A stretch of DNA of 64,000 nt from CAIKOD01 sp035505975 (GTDB taxonomy: Archaea; Halobacteriota; Methanomicrobia; Methanomicrobiales; Methanospirillaceae): NCBI GenBank assembly GCA_035505975.1, contig DATJQJ010000031.1:49126-113125 (forward strand). Direction: 5' to 3'. Within the stretch, counting starts at the first letter, position 1, and every line of letters begins with the position of its first letter. The position numbers were made by a program, and so were the translations under genes. This document shows, in pieces, positions 53,167 to 62,264 of the stretch. Under the pieces are notes generated by a model that was given only the letters and a program-made list of their open reading frames with translations, made no database searches and was not told where the DNA came from.

Positions 53167-53989
53167 CCGTGGTCCTCCTGAGCCGCAATTTCACCAGGTT
53201 ATAAAGCATGGAGAAGGCATCCGGGCCCTTTACGCGGGAATCCCCCCTGTTGTTCCATTCGATCGGGTACTCGGAGACCAGGAAGCCCTTTCCCCTGAGG
53301 CGCCATAACAGTTCGACATCGAATTCAAACCCTTTGGAAACAATTTCCGGGAGCACCACATCGAGGGCTTCTTTCCGGAATACCTTGGCGCCGCATTGGG
53401 TGTCTTTGTAGGGGAGGCGAAAAAGCACTTTTATAGCAAGATTGAATACCCTGCTTTCAAGCCTTCTCAAAATACCCTGCGAACGGGTAATTTTTGCCCC
53501 CGCGATCCACCGCGAACCGATAATGCCATCGTTCCCATCGAGTTCGTTAAACAACAGCAGCATCTGATCACAGGATGCGGAACCGTCCGCATCCATGTAC
53601 CCGGCAAACCTGGTTTTTGCAAGGGTCAGACCTTCACAGACTGCCCTCCCTTTCCCGATACGGCCCGTATGTTCGATGCACCGCAGGCTGATATCGGGAT
53701 GCGATGCACCCCACTTTTTGATTTCCGATGCCGTGCCGTCGTCCCCGTCGCAGATAAAAATATATTCGAACTGCAGGCAGGAAAGACCGGATAGGAGGGC
53801 GCCGATCCGGCTCTCCTCATTGTATGCGGGGATGACCAGCGTACATTCCGACTGCCCCAAAAAATCCCCTTCGACATGAGAACGGTCCCCTCCCCGCGAC
53901 CTTACTTCATGCTCACGTTTCCCCGGGTTGTCGCCGATCGTACCGGTCTCTGTTCTGGCGCATCCAGACTTAATATCCGCGCTCTCCAT
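53156..53989 (-). CDS. Family 2 glycosyltransferase (polyprenyl-phosphate sugar transferase type)
   Basis: 277 residues. After a ~48-residue charged N-terminal region, the GT2 core has TLVIPAYNEESRI, IFICDGDDGTASEI, GRIGKGRAVCEGL, GYMDADGSASCDQML (metal DxD-like) and the DTQCGAKVFRKEA / KGFEFDVELLWRL signature of dolichyl-phosphate glucosyltransferase-type enzymes. No C-terminal membrane helices are seen. It is the first gene of the GT2-TPR-ATPase operon, overlapping the TPR start by 11 nt. Substrate unknown. Confidence 0.85.
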   Translation of the reverse strand: MESADIKSGCARTETGTIGDNPGKREHEVRSRGGDRSHVEGDFLGQSECTLVIPAYNEESRIGALLSGLSCLQFEYIFICDGDDGTASEIKKWGASHPDISLRCIEHTGRIGKGRAVCEGLTLAKTRFAGYMDADGSASCDQMLLLFNELDGNDGIIGSRWIAGAKITRSQGILRRLESRVFNLAIKVLFRLPYKDTQCGAKVFRKEALDVVLPEIVSKGFEFDVELLWRLRGKGFLVSEYPIEWNNRGDSRVKGPDAFSMLYNLVKLRLRRTTDGI

Positions 53990-54040
53990 TAGTAAATACC
54001 AATTCGTTACAGTATAGTTCAGGGATGCGCAGCAATAACA

Positions 54041-54295
54041 CTACTGATGTCCCTTCAGGTGAGCACGAAGCGCAGATCCCGGGCGGTACCGCTCGGCAAT
54101 GGCCAGCGCCATTTCCCTGAGGGCCTGGTGTTCCAAAAGGCAGGATGCCGGCGGCAAAGCATTCCGGGCAATCTGCGAAGTATTTTCCGTCTGCTGGATA
54201 AGTTCGGTCGCAATTACCGCGTTGAGCCAGACGAGGTCCCGTAGCAACTCGATCATTACCCCCCGCTCACCGGGGTTTGGTTCCAATGGTTCCAT
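54041..54295 (-). CDS. Small helical hypothetical protein (84 aa)
   Basis: 84 residues, two or three amphipathic helices (MIELLRDLVWLNAVIATELI; HQALREMALAIAERY). Codon use looks coding, but I do not recognise a family. It lies 51 bp upstream of the GT2 gene on the same strand and may be the leading gene of that operon. It is divergent from the thioesterase. Confidence 0.5.
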   Translation of the reverse strand: MEPLEPNPGERGVMIELLRDLVWLNAVIATELIQQTENTSQIARNALPPASCLLEHQALREMALAIAERYRPGSALRAHLKGHQ

Positions 54296-54354
54296 ACGTT
54301 AGTATTCTCTCCGGGAGATGAATTATTAACCCAGCCAAAATACCATTATAAGCA

Positions 54355-54798
54355 ATGGTCCATGAAAATGGAAGGGTAATAAGTTACCTCGATCGGATCA
54401 GGGCTTCCGGAAGGGATGCAAACCCGTTCTTCGCCCTGATGGATATCGATGTGATCTCGCTTGGACCCGGGCGGGCGTCGATCCGGATGAAGATCCGAGA
54501 AGACATGCTAAACGGCGAACAATACCTCCAGGGCGGACTGTTTACTGCTCTCGCCGACGAAGCCATGGTACTGGCCATATATTCGGTTCTTGAACCCGGC
54601 CAGACGCTCGCAACCATATCTGAATCGACAAGTTTCATGCGTGGAGCCGGGGCGGGAACGGTCCTGGTAGCCGAAGGACAGGTCATTAAAAAAGGCAGGA
54701 GAGTAGCATTTGCAGAAGGCATCGTAACCATCGAGGGAAAGGAGGATATCCTGTCGAGGACGACCGCCGCATTTGCAATATCTGCAAAAAATGCGTGA
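54355..54798 (+). CDS. Hotdog-fold thioesterase (PaaI-like)
   Basis: 147 residues. Pattern typical of PaaI/YdiI-type hotdog thioesterases: GRASIRMKIREDMLNGEQYLQGG (active-site region, GG in the central helix), LFTALADEAMVLAIYSV, and TSFMRGAGAGTVLVAEG in the last strands. It hydrolyses acyl-CoA or related thioesters. It is followed by pyrG, but with about 225 bp between, so separate transcription is likely. Confidence 0.85.
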   Translation: MVHENGRVISYLDRIRASGRDANPFFALMDIDVISLGPGRASIRMKIREDMLNGEQYLQGGLFTALADEAMVLAIYSVLEPGQTLATISESTSFMRGAGAGTVLVAEGQVIKKGRRVAFAEGIVTIEGKEDILSRTTAAFAISAKNA

Positions 54799-55023
54799 TT
54801 ATTTTAGATCTTCCATCGGAACGAAGATTAACCGTATTCCCCAGGTCAGGACAATAGCCCCGGGAGGTTCCAATCCGCTGGCATCTGAAAGAAAAGGGTA
54901 CCGCGATGACGCCGGTCTCCCTCGATGTCCCCGGTTTTTGGGAGAGCCCCGTTCCCTTGCAATAGAATAATCTTTTACCGATACTACATGAATACTGATA
55001 AAAAGGGTTCTCGAGGCGATGCT

Positions 55024-56604
55024 GTGAAGTACATATTTATTACCGGCGGCGTGATGAGCGGGCTTGGAAAGGGGATTACAGCGGCCTCAGTAGGTCGGAT
55101 TCTGAAGAGCCGGGGTTATAGGGTAACTGCTGTGAAAATTGATCCCTACTTGAATATCGATGCTGGTACAATGAACCCGGCACAGCACGGGGAGGTTTTC
55201 GTCCTCTCGGACGGCGGCGAAGTCGATCTCGACCTTGGGAACTACGAGCGTTTTCTCGATATCGAATTGACGGCGGCTCATAACATCACAACCGGAAAGG
55301 TCTACCGGACAGTCATAGAGATGGAACGTCGTGGGGATTATCTCGGTGAGACTGTCCAGATCATTCCCCATATCACCGACCAGATCAAGACCTGTATCAG
55401 GAATGCCGCAGAAAAACCTCTTAACAATGATGATGTGGCAGAGATATGCCTGGTCGAAGTCGGCGGGACCGTCGGCGATATCGAGAGCATGCCATTCCTT
55501 GAAGCCGTCAGGCAGATGAGGGGGGAACTTCCGCCAGACGAAAGCCTCCTGATCCACGTCACCCTGATACCTGCCGATACGATGGGGGATATGAAGACCA
55601 AACCCACCCAGCATTCGGTGAAAACGCTTCGGGAGCTCGGGCTCCACGCAGATATCATCGTGGGAAGGAGCGACCGGCCGATCGGCCCCAACACGAAACG
55701 AAAAATATCTGCATTCTGCGATCTGCCCCCCGCCGGGGTAATCAGCGCGGCGACAGCCCCCGATATCTACCAGGTTCCGATGGAAATGGAAAAGGAAGGT
55801 CTTGCTGAAGTCCTTTCCCGGCATCTCGGACTTGAAAAAAGACCTATCAGCAACGATTGGTACAGCGTGGTAAGCCGTGAATATACGAACCGCATCAATG
55901 TGGCCATCGTCAGCAAATACGGGATCGAGGATGTTTATCTGAGCATCAAGGAAGCCCTCAAACACGCGGGCAGGGCCCTTTCAACCGAAGTTAAAATCGG
56001 CTGGCTCGATGCAGAACGGTTCGAGCCTTCTCAGCTCGATGAATTTGACGGGGTCCTCATACCGGGAGGGTTCGGACAACGCGGAATTTCGGGGAAAATC
56101 GATGCAATACACGTCGCAAGGACAAAAAATTTGCCGTTTCTGGGACTTTGCCTCGGCTTCCAGATGGCGGTCGTCGAATTCTCGCGGAATGTCCTCGGGT
56201 GGGCCGATGCGACGAGCGAAGAATTCGGGGAAGGCCGGCATGTCATCGCAATCCTGCCCGAACAGGAACATGTATCCCAGCTCGGGGGGACCATGAGACT
56301 CGGCAATTACCCGGTTACCATACGCGATAATACCATGGCAAAAGAATTATTCGGGTGCAACGAGATCCAGGAGCGTCACCGGCACCGTTACGAGGTCGAT
56401 CCAGGTTCCATCGAGGCGCTGGAAAAAGCCGGGATCGTCTTCTCAGGTACCTGGGACAACAGGATGGAGATCCTCGAGATACCGACCCACCCGTTCTTCT
56501 TCGCGACCCAGTTCCACCCCGAATTCAGGTCACGTCCTGCACGCCCGGCCCCGCCGTTCCTTGGTTTCGTAAAGGCCTGCAGCGAGCACCGGAGATCGGG
56601 ATAG
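55024..56604 (+). CDS. pyrG: CTP synthase
   Basis: 526 residues from GTG 55024. The synthetase domain starts KYIFITGGVMSGLGKGITAAS (P-loop), with DPYLNIDAGTMNPAQHGEV and DLDLGNYERFLD. The glutaminase domain (~290-526) has GLCLGFQMAV with the nucleophilic Cys and TQFHPEFRSRP with the catalytic His/Glu. ATG 54988 would add 12 residues. It is followed 14 bp later by the GMP synthetase gene; the two form an operon of glutamine-using nucleotide enzymes. Confidence 0.95.
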   Translation: MKYIFITGGVMSGLGKGITAASVGRILKSRGYRVTAVKIDPYLNIDAGTMNPAQHGEVFVLSDGGEVDLDLGNYERFLDIELTAAHNITTGKVYRTVIEMERRGDYLGETVQIIPHITDQIKTCIRNAAEKPLNNDDVAEICLVEVGGTVGDIESMPFLEAVRQMRGELPPDESLLIHVTLIPADTMGDMKTKPTQHSVKTLRELGLHADIIVGRSDRPIGPNTKRKISAFCDLPPAGVISAATAPDIYQVPMEMEKEGLAEVLSRHLGLEKRPISNDWYSVVSREYTNRINVAIVSKYGIEDVYLSIKEALKHAGRALSTEVKIGWLDAERFEPSQLDEFDGVLIPGGFGQRGISGKIDAIHVARTKNLPFLGLCLGFQMAVVEFSRNVLGWADATSEEFGEGRHVIAILPEQEHVSQLGGTMRLGNYPVTIRDNTMAKELFGCNEIQERHRHRYEVDPGSIEALEKAGIVFSGTWDNRMEILEIPTHPFFFATQFHPEFRSRPARPAPPFLGFVKACSEHRRSG

Positions 56605-56618
56605 TCCTGGAGGATTCG

Positions 56619-57536
56619 ATGGTTAATACATCACGGTTCATTGACGAAGCGGTGAGCGAGATCAGGTCGGCAGCGCAGGACCGGAAGGTGGTTATGGCCT
56701 TGTCGGGCGGCGTTGACAGTTCAGTGGCCGCAGCCCTCGCCTCGAAAGCGATCGGAGACAGACTGGTGCCAATCTATGTCGATACCGGCCTCATGAGAAA
56801 GGGAGAGACAGAGAGGATAACATCCATATTCGGGGCGATGAACCTCGATGTCGTGAGAGCTTCGGACGAATTCCTCCAGGCGTTGAAAGGGATCACCGAT
56901 CCCGAAGAGAAACGCAAGACTATCGGAGAACGGTTCATCCGTGTATTCGAGAGGGAAGCGAAAAGGACCGGGGCCAGGCTCCTGCTGCAGGGAACGATCT
57001 ACCCGGACCGGATCGAGAGCGAAGGCGGGATCAAGAGTCACCATAACGTCGGGGGAATGCCCATCGACATGGAGTTCGAAGGCGTAATAGAACCTCTCCG
57101 GGACCTGTATAAGGATGAGGTGCGCGAAGTGGCCGGTGCACTCGGGCTGCCTCCCGAGATCCAGCACAGGATGCCCTTCCCGGGACCCGGACTTGCCGTT
57201 CGGATCGTCGGTGAAGTCACTCCCGGTGCAGTTGAAGTAGTAAGGGAGGCCAACTGGATCGTCGAGGACGAACTCGTGGAAACCTACCACCCCTGGCAAT
57301 GCTTCGCTGCCATTGTCGGGATGGGGACCGGGGTGAAAGGGGATAACCGCGTACACGGATGGATAATTTCAGTGAGAGCGGTAAATTCAAGAGACGGTAT
57401 GACTGCGGACCCGGTCCATATCCCGTGGGACGTGCTCAGCCGGATCGAATCCCGCATAACAGGCCAGATCCGGGACGTGGCCCGGGTGGTTTACGACATC
57501 ACACCCAAACCTCCCGCCACCATCGAATACGAGTGA
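56619..57536 (+). CDS. guaAB: GMP synthase, ATP-pyrophosphatase subunit B
   Basis: 305 residues. The PP-loop VVMALSGGVDSSVAAAL and the dimerisation domain with HHNVGG, HRMPFPGPGLAVRI and C-terminal TPKPPATIEYE are present; the glutaminase domain is missing. Archaea use two separate subunits, and the partner is not in this window. Start ATG 56619 sits behind GGAGGATTCG. It makes GMP from XMP and is coupled to pyrG, 14 bp upstream. Confidence 0.93.
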   Translation: MVNTSRFIDEAVSEIRSAAQDRKVVMALSGGVDSSVAAALASKAIGDRLVPIYVDTGLMRKGETERITSIFGAMNLDVVRASDEFLQALKGITDPEEKRKTIGERFIRVFEREAKRTGARLLLQGTIYPDRIESEGGIKSHHNVGGMPIDMEFEGVIEPLRDLYKDEVREVAGALGLPPEIQHRMPFPGPGLAVRIVGEVTPGAVEVVREANWIVEDELVETYHPWQCFAAIVGMGTGVKGDNRVHGWIISVRAVNSRDGMTADPVHIPWDVLSRIESRITGQIRDVARVVYDITPKPPATIEYE

Positions 57537-57648
57537 AATCAGAACCTCATCTGCAAGGCCGGGGTTGGCTGCAGAGAATGGTTACCGGATGAGAAAAGAC
57601 GATGAAAAACCAGGAACTACGATTATAACATAAAAAGAAGCGGATATC

Positions 57649-58779
57649 ATGAAAATTTCAGCTGATTACAAGGAACTCGATGCACAGTATTTCATGCCGG
57701 CATTCAGCCGTAATCTCATGATTACGAAGGGCAGGGGAGCGAAGGTCTGGGATGCGGACGGAAACGTTTACCTCGACTGCGTCGCCGGGATCGCGGTCTG
57801 CAGCACGGGACACTGCCACCCCGAGGTAGTGAAGGCGATCTGCGAACAGGCTCACGAACTAATCCACTGTTCAAACCTGTATTATGTCCCGCACCAGGGA
57901 GACCTGGCAAGGAAACTCGTTGAAATAACCGGCATGGATAAAGTTTTTTTCTCGAATTCCGGTGCAGAGGCCACCGATGCCGCCCTGAAACTGGCCCGGG
58001 TCCGTACAGGAAAGCGGAAATTTGTGGCTTTCACCCACGGTTTCCACGGACGGACCGTCGGATCGCTCGCGGTCACCCACAAACCGGCCATCAGGGAACC
58101 GTTCGAACCCCTGGGTCTTGTCTGTTCTTTTGTCCAATATGGCGACCTGAAAGGCCTTCGCGAGGCGGTCGACAACGATACAGCCGGCGTAATAGTGGAG
58201 CCTGTGCAGGGCGAAGCGGGAGTCATCATACCTCCGGACGGTTTTTTAGAGGGTGTCAGGGAGATATGCGATCGTATGGGCACCCTCATGATCGCCGATG
58301 AAGTTCAGACAGGGATGGGTCGCACCGGGAAGTGGCTGGCTATGCAGCACACGAAAGTGACCCCCGATATCGTTACCCTCGCAAAGGGCATTGCAAGCGG
58401 GTTCCCCATGGGGGCCATCGCAGCCCGCGAAGGCCTCGAATTCAAATCAAGCGAGCACGGCAGCACGTTTGCCGGAGGCCCCCTCGCCTGTGCGGCAGCT
58501 CTTGCGACGATCGGGGTCATCGAGAAGGTCCTGCCTGACGTGCCTGGCAAAGCAGAACGGTTCAGGAACGGCCTGTCGAAATACAACCCCCGGGTGGCAG
58601 GGTTACTGATCGGTATGTCGGTAGGCGATCGCTGCCCGGCTGTCCGCGACGAGTGCATGGCCCGCGGAGTGCTTGTCAATTGTGCAGCAGACGGAAATCT
58701 CAGGCTGATGCCCCCGCTCGTCATCACTGATAAAGAGATCGACCATGCCGTAGAAGTCGTCAGGGCTGCCCTCGGATAA
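57649..58779 (+). CDS. argD: Acetylornithine aminotransferase
   Basis: 376 residues, class III PLP aminotransferase. Key segments: FSNSGAEATDAALKLAR, GFHGRTVGSLAVT, EPVQGEAGVIIPP, MIADEVQTGMGRTG and VTLAKGIASGFPMGA with the PLP Lys, then STFAGGPLACAAAL. ArgD works in arginine synthesis and can also act in lysine routes. It is 112 bp downstream of the GMP synthetase gene. Confidence 0.93.
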   Translation: MKISADYKELDAQYFMPAFSRNLMITKGRGAKVWDADGNVYLDCVAGIAVCSTGHCHPEVVKAICEQAHELIHCSNLYYVPHQGDLARKLVEITGMDKVFFSNSGAEATDAALKLARVRTGKRKFVAFTHGFHGRTVGSLAVTHKPAIREPFEPLGLVCSFVQYGDLKGLREAVDNDTAGVIVEPVQGEAGVIIPPDGFLEGVREICDRMGTLMIADEVQTGMGRTGKWLAMQHTKVTPDIVTLAKGIASGFPMGAIAAREGLEFKSSEHGSTFAGGPLACAAALATIGVIEKVLPDVPGKAERFRNGLSKYNPRVAGLLIGMSVGDRCPAVRDECMARGVLVNCAADGNLRLMPPLVITDKEIDHAVEVVRAALG

Positions 58780-58959
58780 CGATATTTTTTTTTCGACAGA
58801 ACCAGGTGTATCCGGCAGAAGGGCGTTTATGAGCGGAAACGGACCGGAACCAGGTCACCTAAATGAATCGAAGGCCGGTCGGAAATGAGATTACGACAAA
58901 CCGATATGGGTTAATAGTCCCGGAAGAAATTCTCCTAAGGAATATACGGTGACCATGCT

Positions 58960-59304
58960 ATGGAAAATCCAGCATTCAGGTTGACGACTCTTGTTTTCCT
59001 GGTCTCGTTATCATATGCAATGGTCTTTGCCACGACCCCCGTTCCCGTCCACGGTATCCCGGTGAACCTGTCCTGGACCATTAAGCCATTCTGCCCGGAA
59101 TTTTCCAACTGGCTGCAAAATCCCCGTGTGGATGCGGGGAGCAAAGATGGAGGATCTCATGGCCTCGGGCTGATCCCGGCCCCTGTTTCCCTGGTCGAAG
59201 GCCCCCAGAAAGCCGCTTCTGGTATCGGCATGCCGGGAACTCCGGTACTTCATGCACCCGTCCCTGCTGTCAGGGGCTATCCTTTCCATTCCGCATTTTT
59301 TTAA
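58960..59304 (+). CDS. Small secreted hypothetical protein
   Basis: 114 residues. An N-terminal signal peptide (TTLVFLVSLSYAMVFATTPV) is followed by a Pro/Gly-rich sequence with no family signature and no membrane helix after it. GGTGA at 58949-58953 gives a ~7-nt spacing to ATG 58960, the best start evidence. It ends in a Pro/Phe-rich tail (GYPFHSAFF). It may be exported. Not recognised. Confidence 0.5.
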   Translation: MENPAFRLTTLVFLVSLSYAMVFATTPVPVHGIPVNLSWTIKPFCPEFSNWLQNPRVDAGSKDGGSHGLGLIPAPVSLVEGPQKAASGIGMPGTPVLHAPVPAVRGYPFHSAFF

Positions 59305-59490
59305 TCCATATACCGGGCAGGGAACGAAAGGGATCATCCCCATCCCTTTTCCCTTCTCGATCCCATCATGATTACTAACATAATTCAGGAATGACAGGAT
59401 GTCCGTTGCCTTGCACGCAAGGAGTCTGCCGCATGACGGGTTGATCCAATCGCGCTCATTATAAACAATAACCATCAAAAACAGACTGCC

Positions 59491-59793
59491 ATGGATCCGA
59501 TACAGGAGATCGGCATCGAACGGTGGATAATCCCGGGGAGACAATACCCCTCACCTCTGCCTGATGAACTGGGCAGGTTTTATTGTTATACCCGGGACGG
59601 AGGTCATTCCATCATCGTGATACTTGAAAATGAAGTCCTACCCGGGGAAGACGCTACCCGGTTTGCAGTCCCGGCCCCGGTCAGGATGGTAATCCAGTCA
59701 GGCTGGGTCATGAGAGGGGGATGGCCCTGGTGCCAGCTTCCCTATGATCGGGACACCGGCCTCATGGTCAGCGAAGCAGACCTGGAATTTTGA
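59491..59793 (+). CDS. Hypothetical protein (100 aa)
   Basis: 100 residues. Beta-rich pattern (GRFYCYTRDGGHSIIVILEN; RFAVPAPVRMVIQSGWVMRG) with a Trp/Cys patch near the C terminus (GGWPWCQLPYD). No motif recognised and no clear ribosome site. Coding quality is moderate. It may be a genuine small accessory gene or a chance frame; 59305-59490 before it holds nothing else. Confidence 0.4.
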   Translation: MDPIQEIGIERWIIPGRQYPSPLPDELGRFYCYTRDGGHSIIVILENEVLPGEDATRFAVPAPVRMVIQSGWVMRGGWPWCQLPYDRDTGLMVSEADLEF

Positions 59794-59947
59794 TGTTTTT
59801 GCCAGAAGGGCTGAATCCCGTAGTATCCCTGCCAGAGGGACCGTTTCCTGCAATTATATCCGAGCCCGTCATTTGTCTCCCATCAAAATCATATCAGCGA
59901 CAACATTATCGACAAGGGAATCAGAATACTTGGGTGGATAGCAGGTC

Positions 59948-61048
59948 ATGACAGGAAATAACAGGTCGGAAAATCTGGTTTCTCCTCCCGTAAGGCATGA
60001 TCAGGTAAGGAGGTGTTTCCAGTCTGCAGGCTACGTTTTCGCAAAACATGCAACTGAGGTCATGAAGGAACACGGTATAACCCGTGTTGCCCGGCTGGCC
60101 AGCAATGAAAATCCCGAACCCCCATCGGTTGATGCGATAAAAGAGGGGACCCGGCTGATTACCCAGGCGAACCGGTACCCTGACGAAAACCAGTTGTCCC
60201 TCGTCGAAGCGCTCGTAAACAGATATGGGGACTATCATTTCGTCACCGGCGTCGGCATGGACGGGATCATCGAAACAACGATCCGGACCCTCGCCGAACC
60301 TACCGATCTTGTCGTCGTATCGACCCCGACATTTTCATTCTACCGCCTTTCGGCAATTGCACATGGTGCCGGAGTGGAAGAAGTAACGAGAGACCTCGAT
60401 TATTCAGTTGATCCGGAACCGTTCATCGATGCCTGCGAAGAAGCGAAACTGGCTTTTCTCTGTTCTCCGAACAACCCGACAGGGAATGCCACCCCAGTCC
60501 AGACAATAAAAAAGATCCTCAACCGTATTGACTGTGTCCTGTTTCTCGACAATGCATACGTCGAATTTTCGGACAGCGATTACCTGTTACTCATGAAAGA
60601 CCATGAAAATTTAATCATTGGTAGGACGTTTTCGAAGGCATATTCCCTAGCGGGGTTACGGGTAGGATATGCATTCGTGCCCAGGTGGTTTAAACCGTAT
60701 TACCTGCGTGCCTCGACTCCCCACGCCCTCAATTCAGTTTCAGCTGCCGCTGCGGCAATCGCGCTCCTGGATCACGACCACGTAAAAAGAGCAAAGGATC
60801 GTGCCGTAAGGTGGAGGAAAGAATATATGAACCGCGTGAAGTTGCCGGTCTACTCCTCGGATGCAAACTTCGTCATGGTCGATGTCGGGCCCCATACATC
60901 GGAAGAGGCCGTGGAAAAGATGGCATCCATGGGGGTGCTCGTGCGGTCGTGCAGGAGCTTCCGGGGGCTCCCCGATCACTTTGTCAGGGTGAGTATCGGA
61001 GACGACTGGGAAAACGAGATGTGTATCGAGGCCTTGAACAGCCTGTGA
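59948..61048 (+). CDS. hisC: Histidinol-phosphate aminotransferase
   Basis: 366 residues, fold type I PLP enzyme. RLASNENPEPPS near the N terminus, FLCSPNNPTGNATP, FLDNAYVEFSD and the PLP-Lys segment GRTFSKAYSLAGLRVGY are diagnostic for HisC. It uses glutamate to aminate imidazole-acetol phosphate. It begins a three-gene run with an adenylate kinase and a CDP-alcohol transferase, with 4-bp and 0-bp gaps. Confidence 0.92.
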   Translation: MTGNNRSENLVSPPVRHDQVRRCFQSAGYVFAKHATEVMKEHGITRVARLASNENPEPPSVDAIKEGTRLITQANRYPDENQLSLVEALVNRYGDYHFVTGVGMDGIIETTIRTLAEPTDLVVVSTPTFSFYRLSAIAHGAGVEEVTRDLDYSVDPEPFIDACEEAKLAFLCSPNNPTGNATPVQTIKKILNRIDCVLFLDNAYVEFSDSDYLLLMKDHENLIIGRTFSKAYSLAGLRVGYAFVPRWFKPYYLRASTPHALNSVSAAAAAIALLDHDHVKRAKDRAVRWRKEYMNRVKLPVYSSDANFVMVDVGPHTSEEAVEKMASMGVLVRSCRSFRGLPDHFVRVSIGDDWENEMCIEALNSL

Positions 61049-61052
61049 TGCC

Positions 61053-61562
61053 ATGATGTACGGCATAACCGGTACTCCGGGCACAGGAAAATCATCGGTC
61101 TCAGAAGAACTCGCCAAAAGAGGTTATCAAATCGTCCATCTTTCCGACACGATGGATCGGTTCGTGCTTGAAAAGGATGAGGAACGGGATACCCTCGTAA
61201 TCGATGAAGAGGCATGGATATCATCATTTGCTCCCGTTGAGGGGTTTGTCGAAGGGCATCTTGCCCATCTCCTGCCTTGCGACAGGGTGATCGTACTTCG
61301 GTGCAGGCCCGACAAACTAAAGAAGAGACTCTCGTCCCGGGGGTATAGCAATACGAAAATCCGCGAGAATGCCGATGCCGAAGCACTGGATATCATTCTT
61401 GTCGAGACCCTTGAAACCCAGACACCAGAGCATATTTACGAACTCGATACCACGTCCAGGGACGTTTTAGAATGTGCAGGCCTTATCGAGCGGTTCACAA
61501 AAGGGGAGATCCCTCCATCATATGGATCCATCGACTGGTCGGCATACCTTGAGGTTTGTTAG
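61053..61562 (+). CDS. Archaeal AK6/Fap7-type adenylate kinase
   Basis: 169 residues. P-loop YGITGTPGTGKSSVSEELAKRG at the start, HLLPCDRVIVLRCRPDKLKKRL in the lid/NMP-binding region, RGYSNTKIRENADAEALDII typical of AK6/Fap7. This small nucleotide kinase family is linked to 18S/16S rRNA maturation in eukaryotes; the archaeal role is probably similar or in nucleotide balance. ATG 61053 or 61056. It is coupled to the hisC and pgs-type genes. Confidence 0.86.
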   Translation: MMYGITGTPGTGKSSVSEELAKRGYQIVHLSDTMDRFVLEKDEERDTLVIDEEAWISSFAPVEGFVEGHLAHLLPCDRVIVLRCRPDKLKKRLSSRGYSNTKIRENADAEALDIILVETLETQTPEHIYELDTTSRDVLECAGLIERFTKGEIPPSYGSIDWSAYLEVC

Positions 61563-62159
61563 ATGACGCTCGACCAATTCAGACCCCACGTAAAAGACTG
61601 GTTCAACCCCTTCGTAGCAGTATCCATAAGACTGGGCCTTACACCCAATGCGTTTACTATTGCATCGTTCCTCGCCGCTATCGCTGCCGGAGTCTTTTTT
61701 TATCTGAATATGATCGTCGCTGCCCTCGTCATGGTGGGCGCAAATGCCGTCTTCGATGCTATGGACGGAGCTCTTGCAAGGGCAATGAAAATCGAAGGCC
61801 CGAAAGGGGATTTCCTCGATCACGTTGTCGACCGCTATGCCGATATTTTCATTATCACCGGGATAATCGGCGGAGGGAATGCGGGCTGGCTCATCGGGAT
61901 CTTCGCCCTTACCGGAGTGCTGATGTCGTCATATCTCGGCACCCAGGCCCAGGCCGTCGGGGTAGGCAGGTATTACGGCGGCCTGCTCGGGCGTGCCGAT
62001 CGCCTCCTGCTGATCATGGTTGCCGGGGTCCTGACCCTCGTCTTTCCGGATGGTGCATATGGTCTCCAGGTCCTGGGATGGCTGCTTGTGATATTCGGCA
62101 TATTAGGGCATTTCACTGCGATTCAGCGGTTCGTGTATACCTGGCGGAAGATGGGATGA
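61563..62159 (+). CDS. CDP-alcohol phosphatidyltransferase, archaetidylinositol-phosphate synthase-like
   Basis: 198 residues, five to six membrane helices. The CDP-OH-P signature DAMDGALARAMKIEGPKGDFLDHVVDRYAD is complete (D-x2-DG-x2-AR-x8-G-x3-D-x3-D). Archaeal relatives make archaetidylinositol phosphate or archaetidylglycerol phosphate. The ATG begins directly after the previous stop (TAGATG). It completes the operon and is followed by repeat copy D. Confidence 0.88.
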   Translation: MTLDQFRPHVKDWFNPFVAVSIRLGLTPNAFTIASFLAAIAAGVFFYLNMIVAALVMVGANAVFDAMDGALARAMKIEGPKGDFLDHVVDRYADIFIITGIIGGGNAGWLIGIFALTGVLMSSYLGTQAQAVGVGRYYGGLLGRADRLLLIMVAGVLTLVFPDGAYGLQVLGWLLVIFGILGHFTAIQRFVYTWRKMG

Positions 62160-62264
62160 GAAAAGATGGAGAATGTGATCAGGCAGCTTCCGGGATCAAT
62201 ACGGTCCTGATTCTCGTAGCAATTTCAAATCAGACCTGTCTTTTGTGAATCCCGGAGAACAGGG

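Noticed and set aside
55087..55965. 292-codon minus-strand ORF
   Set aside because: Shadow frame antisense to the clear pyrG gene.
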